In this document: positions 34,681 through 46,800 of the stretch, one piece after another | Layout of the letters: the number at the start of each line of letters is the position of its first letter | Numbering within the stretch: position 1 is the first letter of the stretch | Origin: Mangifera indica | Lineage: Eukaryota; Streptophyta; Magnoliopsida; Sapindales; Anacardiaceae | DNA: 64,000 nt | Direction: 5' to 3' | Assembly: GCF_011075055.1 (NCBI RefSeq) | Contig: NC_058149.1 | Location: 8,934,449 to 8,998,448, forward strand | Notes under the pieces: generated by a model | The model's input: the letters and a program-made list of their open reading frames with translations, nothing else | The model's database searches: none | Told to the model about the DNA's origin: nothing | Position numbers and translations under genes: made by a program

Positions 34681-35262
34681 GAAATAATAACTTCATTATT
34701 TTCATACAACAAACATTCACAATGATATGCAAATTGTAGTATAAATATACAAGACCCTTGATAAGCTAGATCGATGGGCAAAGTTGAAGTCAACATCAAG
34801 TCCTCCCTCAAATTAGGATTATGCCTACACTATATTCAACAGGACAATTGTAAGTTATATTACTACTTTGATCTATATGTTTATTAAAGAATTAATATTA
34901 TTCTCATGAATAATGTACAAATATTAACAAGAAGACATAAATGAAAAGTTCGTTCCATCCAAATAAGAATACTTACTAGTACTACAATGTGGTGGTGTTG
35001 TTAGGGTTGATCAAGCCAATAGTAGCGATATCATTGTTACCATGGTTGAGTGATCTACAAAATTACAATTATGATAACCACAAAGCTACATCACACGAAG
35101 AATCTTTTATCTTATTATACGTATTACTAGAAAGATCTTCCACCCATTCATGGTCTAGAATCAACTATGTAAGGTGACTACGTTTGTTTCCAATATTTGT
35201 TGATAGCATAAGAAAAGTGGTTTGGTAGCGTCATTATTATAGTCTAATGGTAGTTTGACTAT

Positions 35263-36122
35263 TGTAACACCTACAAATACATCTTAAGGGCATTCTAGTA
35301 ACTTCTTATTGTTTAAACTGATTAATTTTTATTTGAATAAGGAAAATAGTTATTGAATGGTCATTCAACTTGGATGAATATGTGTTCTATATGAATTTGC
35401 GTTCTATGTCATGAAAAATGTACAAGGTTAATGACTAATCATTCAAAGGCAAAAAAGTTATTAGTGGAATGTCTATTCTAAGGGGAGAAATGCCCGTACT
35501 AAAGCAAAAGTTATCAAAAGATTGTAGTTTTGAAAAGAGGGAAACATAATTTAAGTGAGATGACTATAAGCATCACTACTTCTAAAGGGAAAAACACTCG
35601 TTCTTAACAATTAATTTTGAAAATCTTTATAAAGGAGTTTGCTTTTTGTAGATAGGATTTCACTTTTTCATAGGAAAAATTTAGAGAGACAATTCAAAAG
35701 ATGTTAAGGGTCGAATCCACATTACTAGAAGGCTCGTTCATCGAAATTTAAAGCTTCCAGACTAGCATACATCCAAGGAGAGGTAAGTAGATAGATTTCA
35801 ACTCGATTCAGTTTATGAATTCAATATAAATAGCCATGATAACGAATATGTTGATTTGAATTCTTAACCAGCGTGAGTTTATGTATAATGACTTATTTGT
35901 TTAAGAAAATTGAATTTATCAATATGTAATTAAGTGATAAAACTGATCAATTTTGACATTGAATATACTTATATGCCAAATATGATGAATTATGTGAAAA
36001 TTAGCATGCAATTGAGACCATGGTTGCTTGATTGGCTTAGGTACTGTAAAGACTTAATTTGTATACAGTTTAGAGACTATACCCAAAAAATGTTATTATC
36101 AATTCATAGAGTCGTTATAATG
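35263..36122 (+). mobile_element. Gypsy-like LTR inserted in the MULE
   Basis: Starts TGTAACACCTACAAATACATC, the same start seen on the - strand at 25075. Contains a TATAAAGGAG core near 35630 and the phrase CTAGCATACATCCAAGGAGAG near 35763, typical of plant gypsy LTR 3' parts. The right end is uncertain and no target duplication was confirmed. Confidence 0.45.
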
Positions 36123-36129
36123 CACATTT

Positions 36130-36229
36130 GTTATTGATTAACATATATATAAGATATCCTGAGATGGAAATCCTCATCGAAGATGTAGTAAGTAATAACT
36201 TTTTATTGATTAACATATATATAAGATAT
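36130..36229. repeat. 27-bp direct repeat
   Basis: TTATTGATTAACATATATAT plus AAGATAT occurs at 36130-36156 and again at 36203-36229, around a short exon-like stretch. Confidence 0.8.
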
Positions 36230-36249
36230 AATAGCAAATTTCACTTAAA

Positions 36250-38460
36250 CAAAAATTTGCAGAATAATGTTAATTTCCCGCTAGTTTTATCTTCAGTGGA
36301 GAAAGCTACAAACTAGTATGATGATATCGTCTGATACACAAGGATGTCGGATAGTTGATCTTTTTCATCCATATCACCCTTGGCCTCGTTAGGAGATGCA
36401 TCATCAAGTCCTACTGACGTTACTTATTCGATCATTGTTTCTCCTCCTATCGAGGCTCTTGTCCAACCTCCTGTCACTAAGTCGTGTCCTATCGGTGACC
36501 CTATTACGAGCCTTGTCGACGAGCACATATCACTAGAGCCCTCTATTCTGCCCCCTACCATTAAGCATACATCAGACAATCCTCCCATCAGTAGACCAGA
36601 TTTTTCCATTCATTATTTTGATGTTGCATTAGCTCGATGGGAAATCTTATATTAGATCAGTTCACTGGTATGGAGGATAGGATAAGTTGGATCGAGGATA
36701 GGATGACTCGTATAAAGGATAAGATGAGTCAAATCAAGGATAGGATGACTTTTACGGAGGAAAGAAAGATTCATATAGAGGATATGATCACTCGTATAGA
36801 GGAGACACGATCTCATCATTGCACAGATATTGTCCGACAGATAAAAAAGTTAATAATTTGCAAGATATTCCAGTTGTTTATGTATGCAAACATATAAACA
36901 CTATAATAATTATACATATTGTTACAGTCTTTTCGCGACGATGGTGACGGACTATCGAGAGAGGATCTGACATTCCCATCTCCACCTATTGTCGATGTAA
37001 GTGCTAAACGTTGTGAGTATATTGGAAATGATACTTTAGAAATACTTTTAGTCTTCTATTAACTCGTGAATGTTAATATCGTTACAGTATCAATTGTTTA
37101 ATCAGAGACTATCTAAAGAGGATCCTATATTAACTTTTGATGTGGACAATGACATATTATCGCATGAGATTTTCCTGTTGACACATTTTATGATAGTTCA
37201 GGTAATTATAACGTCGTTTATAAATGTTATATCCGAAACATTTATTGATTGATTGTCTATTAACTCATTATTGTCGACATTGTGACAGTGGCCTAACTTT
37301 TTTGTGGTTGCATTGATGAGGGATCCCATGATAATATCGACTTTGAAAGTAGATGTATGTATAATACTGACTGTACACTTTTTAATCTCGATAAACATAA
37401 CTCTTTGATTAACCAATATAAAATGTTAATATAAGATGTCAGGGATGATGGATCAACCCACACAATTTTCCTGTCGTCACCTTCTGTGATGATTATGGTA
37501 AGTATAACATTGATTATTAATATTATATCTCATTTATATATTCGATTATCGATTCTCTGTTAACTCATTGCTATCAACATTATGATAGTGTCCCAGTTTT
37601 GAGGAGGCTACATCGAAAGGGGATCTTATAATGACATTTGTTTCGATATTAGAGTTATATACATTATTAACTGTATACTTTATAATTTTTATTAAATAGT
37701 TTGATTTACTAATATTAAATGTTAATATTGTCACAAAATATCGTCGATGAAGATGGATCACCCCATGAGGATGCCTCAATATCACCTTGTACGAAAGTTG
37801 AGGTAAACTGTTAGATTAACCACTGTAAATTATTACTTTTGTTAATATTAATTGTCATTTATCTTTGATTTGTTGTTACAATAGGATCTCCATTTGGTCT
37901 ATCTCAACACACTAACCAAGGAAAAACAAGTGATCGATATTACCTCTCAAGATGATAAGGTCACTGATGATGTGGTTGAACTCCCTACACAAGGGGACAT
38001 CATTCAGATTAAAAATTTTTGAAGATATTTAATAATTACAATTGAAAAATATATTATTCATTTACTGAATTCATGTATTTAACTATAACCGGTCTCAAAA
38101 GTTAATATAGTCAACCTAAGTTCACTTACAGATTCTCCGACCATGAGTCTTGCCTTAAAGAAGGTATTGAAAAGTTTATGAAAATCTCACAAGTTAATGT
38201 AATTTTAAATGACATATTGTTTGTTTTGGTATAGTATTTTCATATAGTTCGTGGTAAAATTGTCAAGAAATGACCCCTCATTCGTAGCCTATACACAAAT
38301 CAGTTGAAACTATAGATCCTACAAATGAGGCTGATTATGAAGTTATCAAGTACCGAACATGAGGAAATTTTCGAGAAATGGTATACAAAACCAAATCTTT
38401 TTGAGAAACGTCAAATATATGACATAGGGATAAGGACCAAAATTGCCTTCTAGGGTATAC
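36250..38460 (+). pseudogene. C-terminal part of the Ulp1-type ORF, multi-exon remnant
   Basis: Exon-like blocks are separated by AT-rich introns with GT..AG ends. First comes a Pro/Ser-rich linker (36380-36640: PPIEALVQPP, PSILPPT). Next is a coiled coil built of RIEDRM/RIKDKM repeats (36660-36850). A chain of short acidic exons then begins after acceptors near 36930, 37087, 37288, 37588 and 37883. Near 38290 the frame reads DPTNEADYEVIKY, like the linker before an Ulp1 peptidase domain. The His-Asp-Cys catalytic domain itself is not found. The gene is broken by several frameshifts. Confidence 0.45.
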
Positions 38461-38650
38461 TCATATGTTTTATGTGTTAGTATGTTCATATGTTGGTTCA
38501 TTTATATGTGTTTGTCTTTTATATAATTACTATAAGCAATAAGTATAATGAACAAAAAACTTAAAAATGGATATATGAAATCAACATGGACATATATAAC
38601 GATTACTAGCCAAAATTTTATAGATATATTAACAAGTACAATCATAAATT

Positions 38651-41277
38651 TTAAAGATAATATATTACAATTAGAATTTGTATATACGAAGTAACAACTA
38701 CAATCGCAACTTTTATACCAAAATATATTACAATCACAAACTTTATATTTAAAGTAACAAGTACAATAACAATATTTATATCAAAATTAATAAGTACAAT
38801 TATAAGTACAGTTATCTTCCATTTTTTTTTTCTTCCTGAACTTGGTGGTACAAAACTAGGTATTAGAATAGGACTCTTACAATTTTGTCCCGTATGTCCA
38901 AGTTTATGACATCGACTACAAATAAATTGTTCAACAATCTCTCCTTGTGAAGGACATCTATTTTTATTTTCTAGATGCCCTACGCGATAACGATGCATGA
39001 ACGGTGGGTGGATAACACTTGCCTCTTTTGGATGGATCCACTCTAATTGATCTCCTAATGGATTGATAGCCTCTGAGTAGACTGTACAATAAAAAACGAT
39101 GTTGTAGTATGGATGCACCCATTGAATGTAAGTGATGAGCTTCATATATCTGGCAACAACAATGGCATGCATACAGGGAATCTTTGATAGTTGAAATTTT
39201 CTATAGGTATATGTTCACTCTATAAGGTCGATTAGAGCATCATATTAGCCACTACCAAGAACTTGGTATTGTTTAGATGTAATAGGACGCACCTCAAGTT
39301 TGAAGACTTTCGCACACATTTGACAATCTTTTCTTCAACCTAAGGTGTTACTGGGCTGGTATAAGTATCTGCAAATCATATAAATACAAATATATATGGT
39401 GAGTAATTAAGTATAAGTTCACATACACACATTTATAACATGTTATAATATCGAATATATTATAATTTCTTCTTTCATAAAACAATTGTTGTAATGTACC
39501 TCTGATGAACTTGATTAGATAGTAATGGTTAAACCTCAAGCATGTTTGATAAGTATATTAAACAACTCAACGATATTGGTAGTCATTATATTGTACTTAT
39601 GTCCTAAGAAATATATTCGTGCCCATCAATTGAAACCCACCTTACAAAAGTATGCTATTGCATCAAGGTGCATACGAGCCAATAACTTCATTATCTCTTA
39701 GAATTCATACTTCGTATACACCTTAGCTGTTTTCCAATACATCCATGTGACTTTTGCATTCTTCTTGTACTTGGATTGCATGTTATAATAGAGGTGATGA
39801 CAACAATAGTTATAGTGCACACTAGGAAATACTTTAGCCATTGTAGAGAATGTACTGATACGTTGATATGAAATCATGGCTAAATGAGGTACCTCACCAA
39901 AACAATCCTTCAACTTTGTTAAAAATCAACACCATGTTTCATGGTCTTCCTTGGGACCAATGCCAAAAGTCAATAGGTATATTTGATTATTACTATCCAA
40001 TACAACAACGACAAATAATTGACCCAGATATCTATCCTTTAAGAAGGTAACATCAATACAAATGAATGGTCGAATATGTTGTTGAAATATACGAATAATG
40101 TAACCTAATGTCATATAAAAGTATTTAAATCTTTTCTACTCATCTGTTAGTGTATATGTCATAGTTCCTAGATTACAACATATTAAATTATAGCAATACT
40201 TTGGCAGCAATATAAACGACTCTTCTGTTGTTCCCCTCAATGATTGAAGTGTCTAATTTCTCGTTTGTCATACTTTTACGTATGATATACCAATTTTATA
40301 TGGGTTAGCAATGTTCGCAATGATCTCCTTTGGTCGACAAACATGATCGACTAATATAAATTTGGTCCTCAAAATTTGTCCCAGAGCTCGGACGCCCACT
40401 TACTTATGATGAAGTAATATCTGGTCTCCAGAACATGTGTGACAGTTATCTAAATGACGTAATTTGAAATTATCACTTTTTCCCACCCTAATTGCCCATG
40501 CACGCCACTTACATTCTTTGTTATGACATTTAACCACTCATCTACCTATGTCTGACTTGTCCACTATAAACTGATATCTCATCTGAAGAGCATCTCAACT
40601 TATCATATCAATAACATGTTGTTTACTTGAAAATAACATACCAATTTTTGGAGAATCACTATCGTTTGGTACTTTTGGGCTTTTGGATGTAGATAACTGG
40701 CAGGAAAAGGTGGTAACCAATGAAATACATCAATACGATCATTCCCACCTTCAGGATTTGCTTGTAGAAAATTACTTATACCTCTGATATTTTCATTAAC
40801 ATGTGTCTTTTCTTCGACCTCTGATTCCTTGATGAGAATATCACGCATAAGCTTTCTGTTAAATTCACTCCACTCCAAAAATTTTTCTTTGTTGTCATAA
40901 AGAAATTCTTTTGCGCAATACAATACATTAACATCAATATCATTTAAATACGCAAAATACTCCTTTGAAAATTCTTATTTCGGATTAATCTTGATATTTT
41001 GAATCTCTTCTAAACCAATATTTTGATTTTCTAGATAACTACTTGACTCACCACTTTGTAAACTCTCATCTGCTTGTTGAGCCTTATAACTCTCATTAGT
41101 AACTATAATTGTTACAAAAACTAGAACACATTTTTTGAAGAGGTTAGACAGACTGTTAAGAATCTCAATATCTTCATCATTTGAAATTTTAACAGGGGTG
41201 TCATCATCAAGATGTTTTGGTTTCATGCTTAACTGAATACTAAACATCTTTTGATCTATATTACACTTGTCGCTCAT
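38651..41277 (-). pseudogene. MULE (mudrA-like) transposase, decayed
   Basis: Read on the - strand from 41277: an N-terminal region (PVKISNDEDIEIL); a segment with VVKCHNKECKWRAWAI-like WRKY/FLYWCH-type cysteines near 40530; and the catalytic core RPFICIDVTFLKDRYLGQLF and NQIYLLTFGIG (40114-39926). Core sequence continues through LKDCFGEVPHLAMISYQRIS (about 39913), then a SWIM-like region near 39170. Last is a zinc knuckle CSRCHKLGHTGQNC (about 38940-38890). The first Asp is kept in CID; the second, normally in ISD, is Tyr (ISYQR). There are multiple stops. It would have cut and joined element ends; it cannot now. Confidence 0.75.
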
Positions 41278-41559
41278 TATTTAGATTAATTGCTCAAATG
41301 TCGTTTGTTTTGAAATTTTAATCAATTTTTTATTACTTCCAACATATTTTATTACATTGTCACCCATTTCATCCATTTTCTCTCATATCTAATTGAAACA
41401 TATCTAGTCATTTAAATTAATCATACAATAAAATGTATAATCAACATAAATAATATGATTGAAAATACTATTTACAGATTTCTATTACACAATTATATTT
41501 ATTTCATAATTTAATTATATATTGTAACAATGAATATACTTTAATTAATGTGATACTAA

Positions 41560-41740
41560 TTTAGAAAAATATCACTTTACCTCTATATTGTAAAATATCA
41601 TTTTACCTCAAATATTATCTAACATATCTCTAACACCCCTCTTTGTAAAATATCATTTTACCCTCAAATATTATTTAATCTAATCCTCTAACACCTTTTA
41701 TTATAAAATATCATTTTACCCTATATACTATAATATTTAC
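41560..41740. repeat. Imperfect tandem repeat, three units of about 55-60 bp
   Basis: TGTAAAATATCATTTTACC (or a close variant) recurs at about 41589, 41644 and 41702, separated by TCAAATATTATxTAA and CTCTAACACC blocks. Confidence 0.65.
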
Positions 41741-42023
41741 AAAATAGCCCATATAATTTTTATTAATTTACTTTTCACACAAAATTATAATTTATTATAT
41801 AAAACATCTCATATAATTGCATTATTAATAAACTAATAACGATTGAAGTTATAACAGGTATAAATACTTCAATATCATAAACTTTTTTCTTCTTAATCGA
41901 AATCTTGAACATAAACTTTTTTTTTATTTTCAAAAATCTCTCTCAGATATGTTAAAAATAATGGAAGAGATATGGGTTATATAAAAATAAAGGAATGATA
42001 GTTTTAGTTTTTTTTTTTTTTTT

Positions 42024-42300
42024 GGATATTTTTGTTTAAATCCTTTGAAATAAGGGTATTTTCTTTAAACCCCAAAATTAGGGATAACTTTTTTATTACC
42101 CTTAAAAAAAGGATAATTTAATTAATTTCCCTAAATATGGAATAAAAGAAGGGTAATTTTGGTATTTCATAGGATATTTAGGATATTTTTGTTTAAATCC
42201 TTTAAAGTATGGGTATTTTCATTTAAACCCCAAAACTAGGGATAAATTTTTTATTAACCCAAAAAAAAGGTAATTATTTTAATTTCTCAAAAATTATTAC
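42024..42300. repeat. 157-bp imperfect tandem repeat
   Basis: GGATATTTTTGTTTAAATCC starts at 42024 and at 42181. Both units go on to GGGTATTTTC, AAACCCCAAAA.TAGGGATAA and a poly-A/AAAGGTAATT part. The second unit is slightly shorter. Confidence 0.75.
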
Positions 42301-43028
42301 TATTTTTATAAAATTTAAGAGATATAAATAATTATTGTATTTGGTTGAAATTAATAAAAGAATATTAAAATATTATTTTATTTAAATAACCTTCGGTATA
42401 GTTATTTTAAAATATTCTTCATGTTACTTGTTATATTAATTAAAAATATTGTTTTTTCTTTTTGTCCTAAAAAATTAGTAAGTAAATATATGATTGTAAT
42501 AAAATCAAGATTACTTTGGTAATTTTTTAATATTTAAGATAAAAATAGTAATTCAATAACTTTATATTACTTGTCACATTATCATTGGTAATTAAATATT
42601 ATCAAAATCTTTTATTATCTGATAAGTTAAACAAAGTAATATAAGAAATAAAATATAAAGTACCAAAGTAATTGTTTAATAGTTAATATGTCATAATACC
42701 TAATAAATATTTTATTATTTTTCAAGCGAGAATAGGGTAGGTTGTGGGGATGGAGAGGGAAAAAAGAGATAAATTTTTCCTATAGGGATTTTCTGTCATT
42801 CATGTATCAAGGATGGGATCGTGAATTAATGTATTCAACCCCTACTTGCCCCGTTATCATCTCTATCCACTTTTGTTTAAGTTGAAGGGCAATTATGCAA
42901 TTTCACTACTTGAATTTATGTTGATAATTGTCAATTACTTCTTTTGGTGAAGCCACGGTCATGGGGAGGGGGGTCGGATAATTTTTCAAATGTTAGGGAA
43001 GTTTCTATAATTTCTTATACGTCAAGGA
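42301..43028. other. AT-rich stretch
   Basis: No gene or defined repeat recognised. Confidence 0.35.
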
Positions 43029-43721
43029 TAGAGGTGTCAATTAGGCAGTGCCAATTAGAGGTTCAATCCAAAACCTAAGAATAAGGCCTAGCCTAAAAAA
43101 GCCACCCGCACTGTAACATGTTGGGCCCAACCCAAGTTATTACTATTCATAATTTTTAAAAATTATAATTAATTAATTAATTATTATAATATAAAAATTA
43201 TAAATATTTATAAAAAATAAAAATTTTAGACTTAAAAAAATGAGTTTGAGTTTTTTGGATCAATAAAAAATATATAAGATAATCAAAATTTTAGTTTTAT
43301 TAGAATATATTAATTAACCTTTATTTATAATGGGTAAAGAAAGTAAAAAATTTTATATTTTTATATGTGGGCTTTTCACAAAGTGTGAAAGTCTCACTTC
43401 TAAAAAAGTATAATCACTCTTATGTTTTAGAATTCACATTGATAAAATTTATTATGAGAATTTAACTTATTTATTATAAATAAGTTTGCCTTTTTTATAA
43501 CCACAATTTAGTTTTTTAATATATTTTCTAATTAAAAAATTATTTAATAAATTTTTTTAATTAAAATTAATAAACCGACCTGATAAGGGTCGTGGATTGC
43601 TCTGTCGTCTATATAGCCAGACCTTGAACTTTAAAAGTTTTCATAAGTCAATTTGATCAGATTGTCCAGCCCATGAAACCAATGGACTGAACTGGAGCTG
43701 ACCCGCCCATCGGCACCTCTA
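43029..43721. mobile_element. hAT-like MITE upstream of the CYP57 gene
   Basis: The left end TAGAGGTGTCAATTAGGC and the right end ..GCCCATCGGCACCTCTA are inverted; TAGAGGTGYC is a typical hAT-type terminus. The interior is AT-rich with GGCCCAACCC-like subterminal words and has no ORF. A matching 8-bp target duplication was not found. The right end lies only 174 bp before the CYP57 start codon. Confidence 0.55.
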
Positions 43722-43895
43722 GAGAGTACATCAATAACAAATAACACCCCTTGTATTAACGGTAGCAGGGGCATTTAGTAGTTCGCAGTTCGCGCACTGA
43801 GAAACGACGTCGTACTTTTGCAATCCGCACCACAAAACAAGCAACATCTCCGCTGAAATCTCACTGAAACGGAAGACGGAAGTTAGGGGAAAATA

Positions 43896-46800
43896 ATGTC
43901 GTCGATATACGTTTTAGAGCCGCCGACAAAAGGAAAGGTGATAGTGAACACGACGCACGGGCCACTTGACATCGAGCTCTGGCCCAAGGAGGCACCAAAG
44001 GCCGTAAGGAACTTCGTGCAGCTTTGCCTCGAAGGCTATTTCATAAACACCGTTTTTCACCGTATTATCAAGGGCTTTCTTGTCCAGGGCGGCGACCCTA
44101 CCGCCTCGGGCACAGGTTTTTTTCCTTCTTTATTTTTGCTTTTCATTTTTCAGTTTATATTTGGCTATCAATTGGGGGATTTTGGACTATATTTGAAGCT
44201 CAAAATTAGGTTTCTAAGATTAATTCCGAATTTATAAAGACGGTAATTGGCAAAGAAACTTGTTTTTAATTGATTATAAAGTTGCTACAATGAGATATGT
44301 AAATAATGAAATAGGGAACAAAAGATTAGAGAAAAAGTTTATTATGTACATGTTAGATGAGAAAAGTACTCGAAGTCAACCTTTCTTTCGTTATTGGTTT
44401 TTATTTTTGAATTAGTTTTTGAAAACTTTTCTGGAATGCATTTCAACCAAATGTAATGAAGAATTTTGTTGAAGTTTTTTGCTGAGGATGCTAGGTGTGA
44501 TTAATATCTTCATCGTTGAATGGTGAAGAGTAGTTCTTACCTGCCTTTGATTGATTGAGGCTCAACCAAAACGTTAATATGATTAAATCCGACTAAAGCA
44601 TTTGTTATTATCATGGATAAAAACCACTTGAAGCAATGGATAAAAACCACTTGAAGCAAGGATAAAAGTACACTTAAGTTCATCTAGACTGGCTGAACTG
44701 ATAAAATGAAGAAGAGTAAGTGGGGCGTCAGAGACTACTGATCACTCCATTCTATGGCATGAAAAATAATTCCAAGGATAAGTAAAGCCTAAATTTATAG
44801 GTTAATCAGAAGAGAATGTACCATTAACTGTGTATCTAGTAGTTGGTACAATAACATGGTTCACAAAAGATAATTAATTTTGATCAAAATTGTCTAGCAT
44901 TGATTCGATCTTCCTTCACCGACTTCACAAACAAGATGGTGGGCGAGCAACGAATTTTCATAAGAACCGAGGTAATTAGAGATATAGAAATATTTAAGAA
45001 TTAAAGTCACAACTCATCTTTTAATGGTCTGTTGAGTTTTAAAATAATATTCTACAATTACAACTATCTCTTTGTGATTATTGATTTGAATTATTATAAA
45101 GTTAACTTATAACCTATGAATTTTTCTTAAATTTTTTTGGGGGATGAGATATGGTTTTAAGGAAATAGATATATTTGGCTGATTACTTTGTGCAAGCTTG
45201 CCAACATCATTCATGTCAGGGTCTTTTCTTATTGACATTGTGATAATAAATATCGGCAGGTGGAGAGAGTATATATGGAGGCCCCTTTGCTGATGAGTTC
45301 CACTCACGTCTAAGATTTAATCACAGAGGGCTAGTTGCATGTGCAAATGCTGGCACCCCACATTCTAATGGAAGTCAGTTTTTTATATCTTTGGATAGAT
45401 GTGATTGGCTTGATAAGAAGAATACTATTTTTGGAAAGGTAATGCAGATTTCATTTCAAAATGTTATTAACCAATTATTTGCGGTGGCTGCTGAACTCAT
45501 TTCCTTGTGCCTAGGTGACTGGAGATTCAGTATTTAATCTTTTGAGGATAGGTGAGGTTGATACTGATAAAGATGACCGACCCTTGGATCCACTCCCAAA
45601 AATACTCTCAGTTGAGGTATGATTCTTGTAGTATTTCCTGTTTCTGGATGCCTAGCAGTTTCCAGAACGGTTTATACTTTAGGGATGATGGAAACTGTAC
45701 GTATTACTTATACAACACAGAAACTTAATGCTTGTTTGCTTCAATGTTTTACACCATCAATGAGTTCAACCTTTTTTTCTTAAATTTTTGTTTTAGGTAT
45801 TATGGAACCCTTTTGAAGATATTGTTCCAAGAATTCTATCGAGGCCTTCTGTCCAAACCACAACTGATGCTGATAATAAAGACACAAAGAAGAAAGCTGT
45901 GAAGTAAGTTTCTTCACCATCATGTGAAGCATCATCTTTAGGAACCACTGAAATTAACATTATGCATACTTTGCATTTCTCACTGTTATTTTTTAAGGTG
46001 CATGTGGTATATTTGGACAATGCAGAAAGCTGAACTTGCTTTCATTTGGAGATGAAGCCGAAGAAGAGGAGAAGGAATTGGCAGTTGTAAAGCAAAAGAT
46101 CAAGAGTAGCCATGATGTTTTGGATGACCCCCGTCTTCTTAAGGATGATAAAGGATTGGTAATGATCAATTATCTAACACATGCATGTTTATGATTAACA
46201 AAATGAATGGTATGGTAAATCACATATTTGTTATTTTTGGTTAATTTTATTTCAAAAATTGCTAATTCATATAATGACATAAAAAGATAAAATTTTGGCT
46301 TTTTTTTTCTTGTAAATTATTTTTCCATATGTAAAATCTCTAGCATTTCAGTCCTTGAAATACTGCTTAGGTAATTGCTAATGCAATATGCTCATCAAGT
46401 TTAGTAAACTATATTTATTACTAGAAATTAAAAAATAAACATCACATGTCATAAGTAATGTGATCAGAAATTTGTATTCTGCCCATCTGTATACATTGAA
46501 TTCTACAATTATGCAGAGCACTTCTGGAGACAAAACAAGAGAGGTGCAATTATCTGTAAGAGAAGCTCTCAGCTCAAAGAAAGAGGAGCCACAGAAACTT
46601 GGGGAAGTTGAATCATTTAATTCCCCTGATAATAGTGATGAAGATGAGGCAAACTTTGATGCAAGAATGCGCCGGCAGATACTTAGGAGACGACAAGAGC
46701 TGGGAGATTTCCCAGCCCCCACTGAACAAAAGCCACGAAGGGGTACCTTAATATACTTGACACTTTTTATCTTTTCTAATACATACTTTCATGTTGACAA

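Larger units (their letters stand above)
33881..41277. mobile_element. Decayed MULE with convergent Ulp1-type ORF and mudrA transposase
   Basis: The left half (+ strand) carries pieces like the DUF1985/Ulp1-family companion ORF of KAONASHI-type MULEs. The right half (- strand) carries a mudrA-like transposase. The two converge near 38.1-38.6 kb. A gypsy-like LTR (35263 to about 36122) interrupts the left ORF. Terminal inverted repeats were not found, so the ends are set by the coding remnants only. Confidence 0.6.

Noticed and set aside
35700..35720. GGGTCGAATCC resembling a tRNA T-loop
   Set aside because: No acceptor stem, D-arm or anticodon arm around it; it lies in LTR-like sequence.
44024..44209. 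Alternative-frame ORF over CYP57 exon 1
   Set aside because: Shadow of the real exon running into intron 1.
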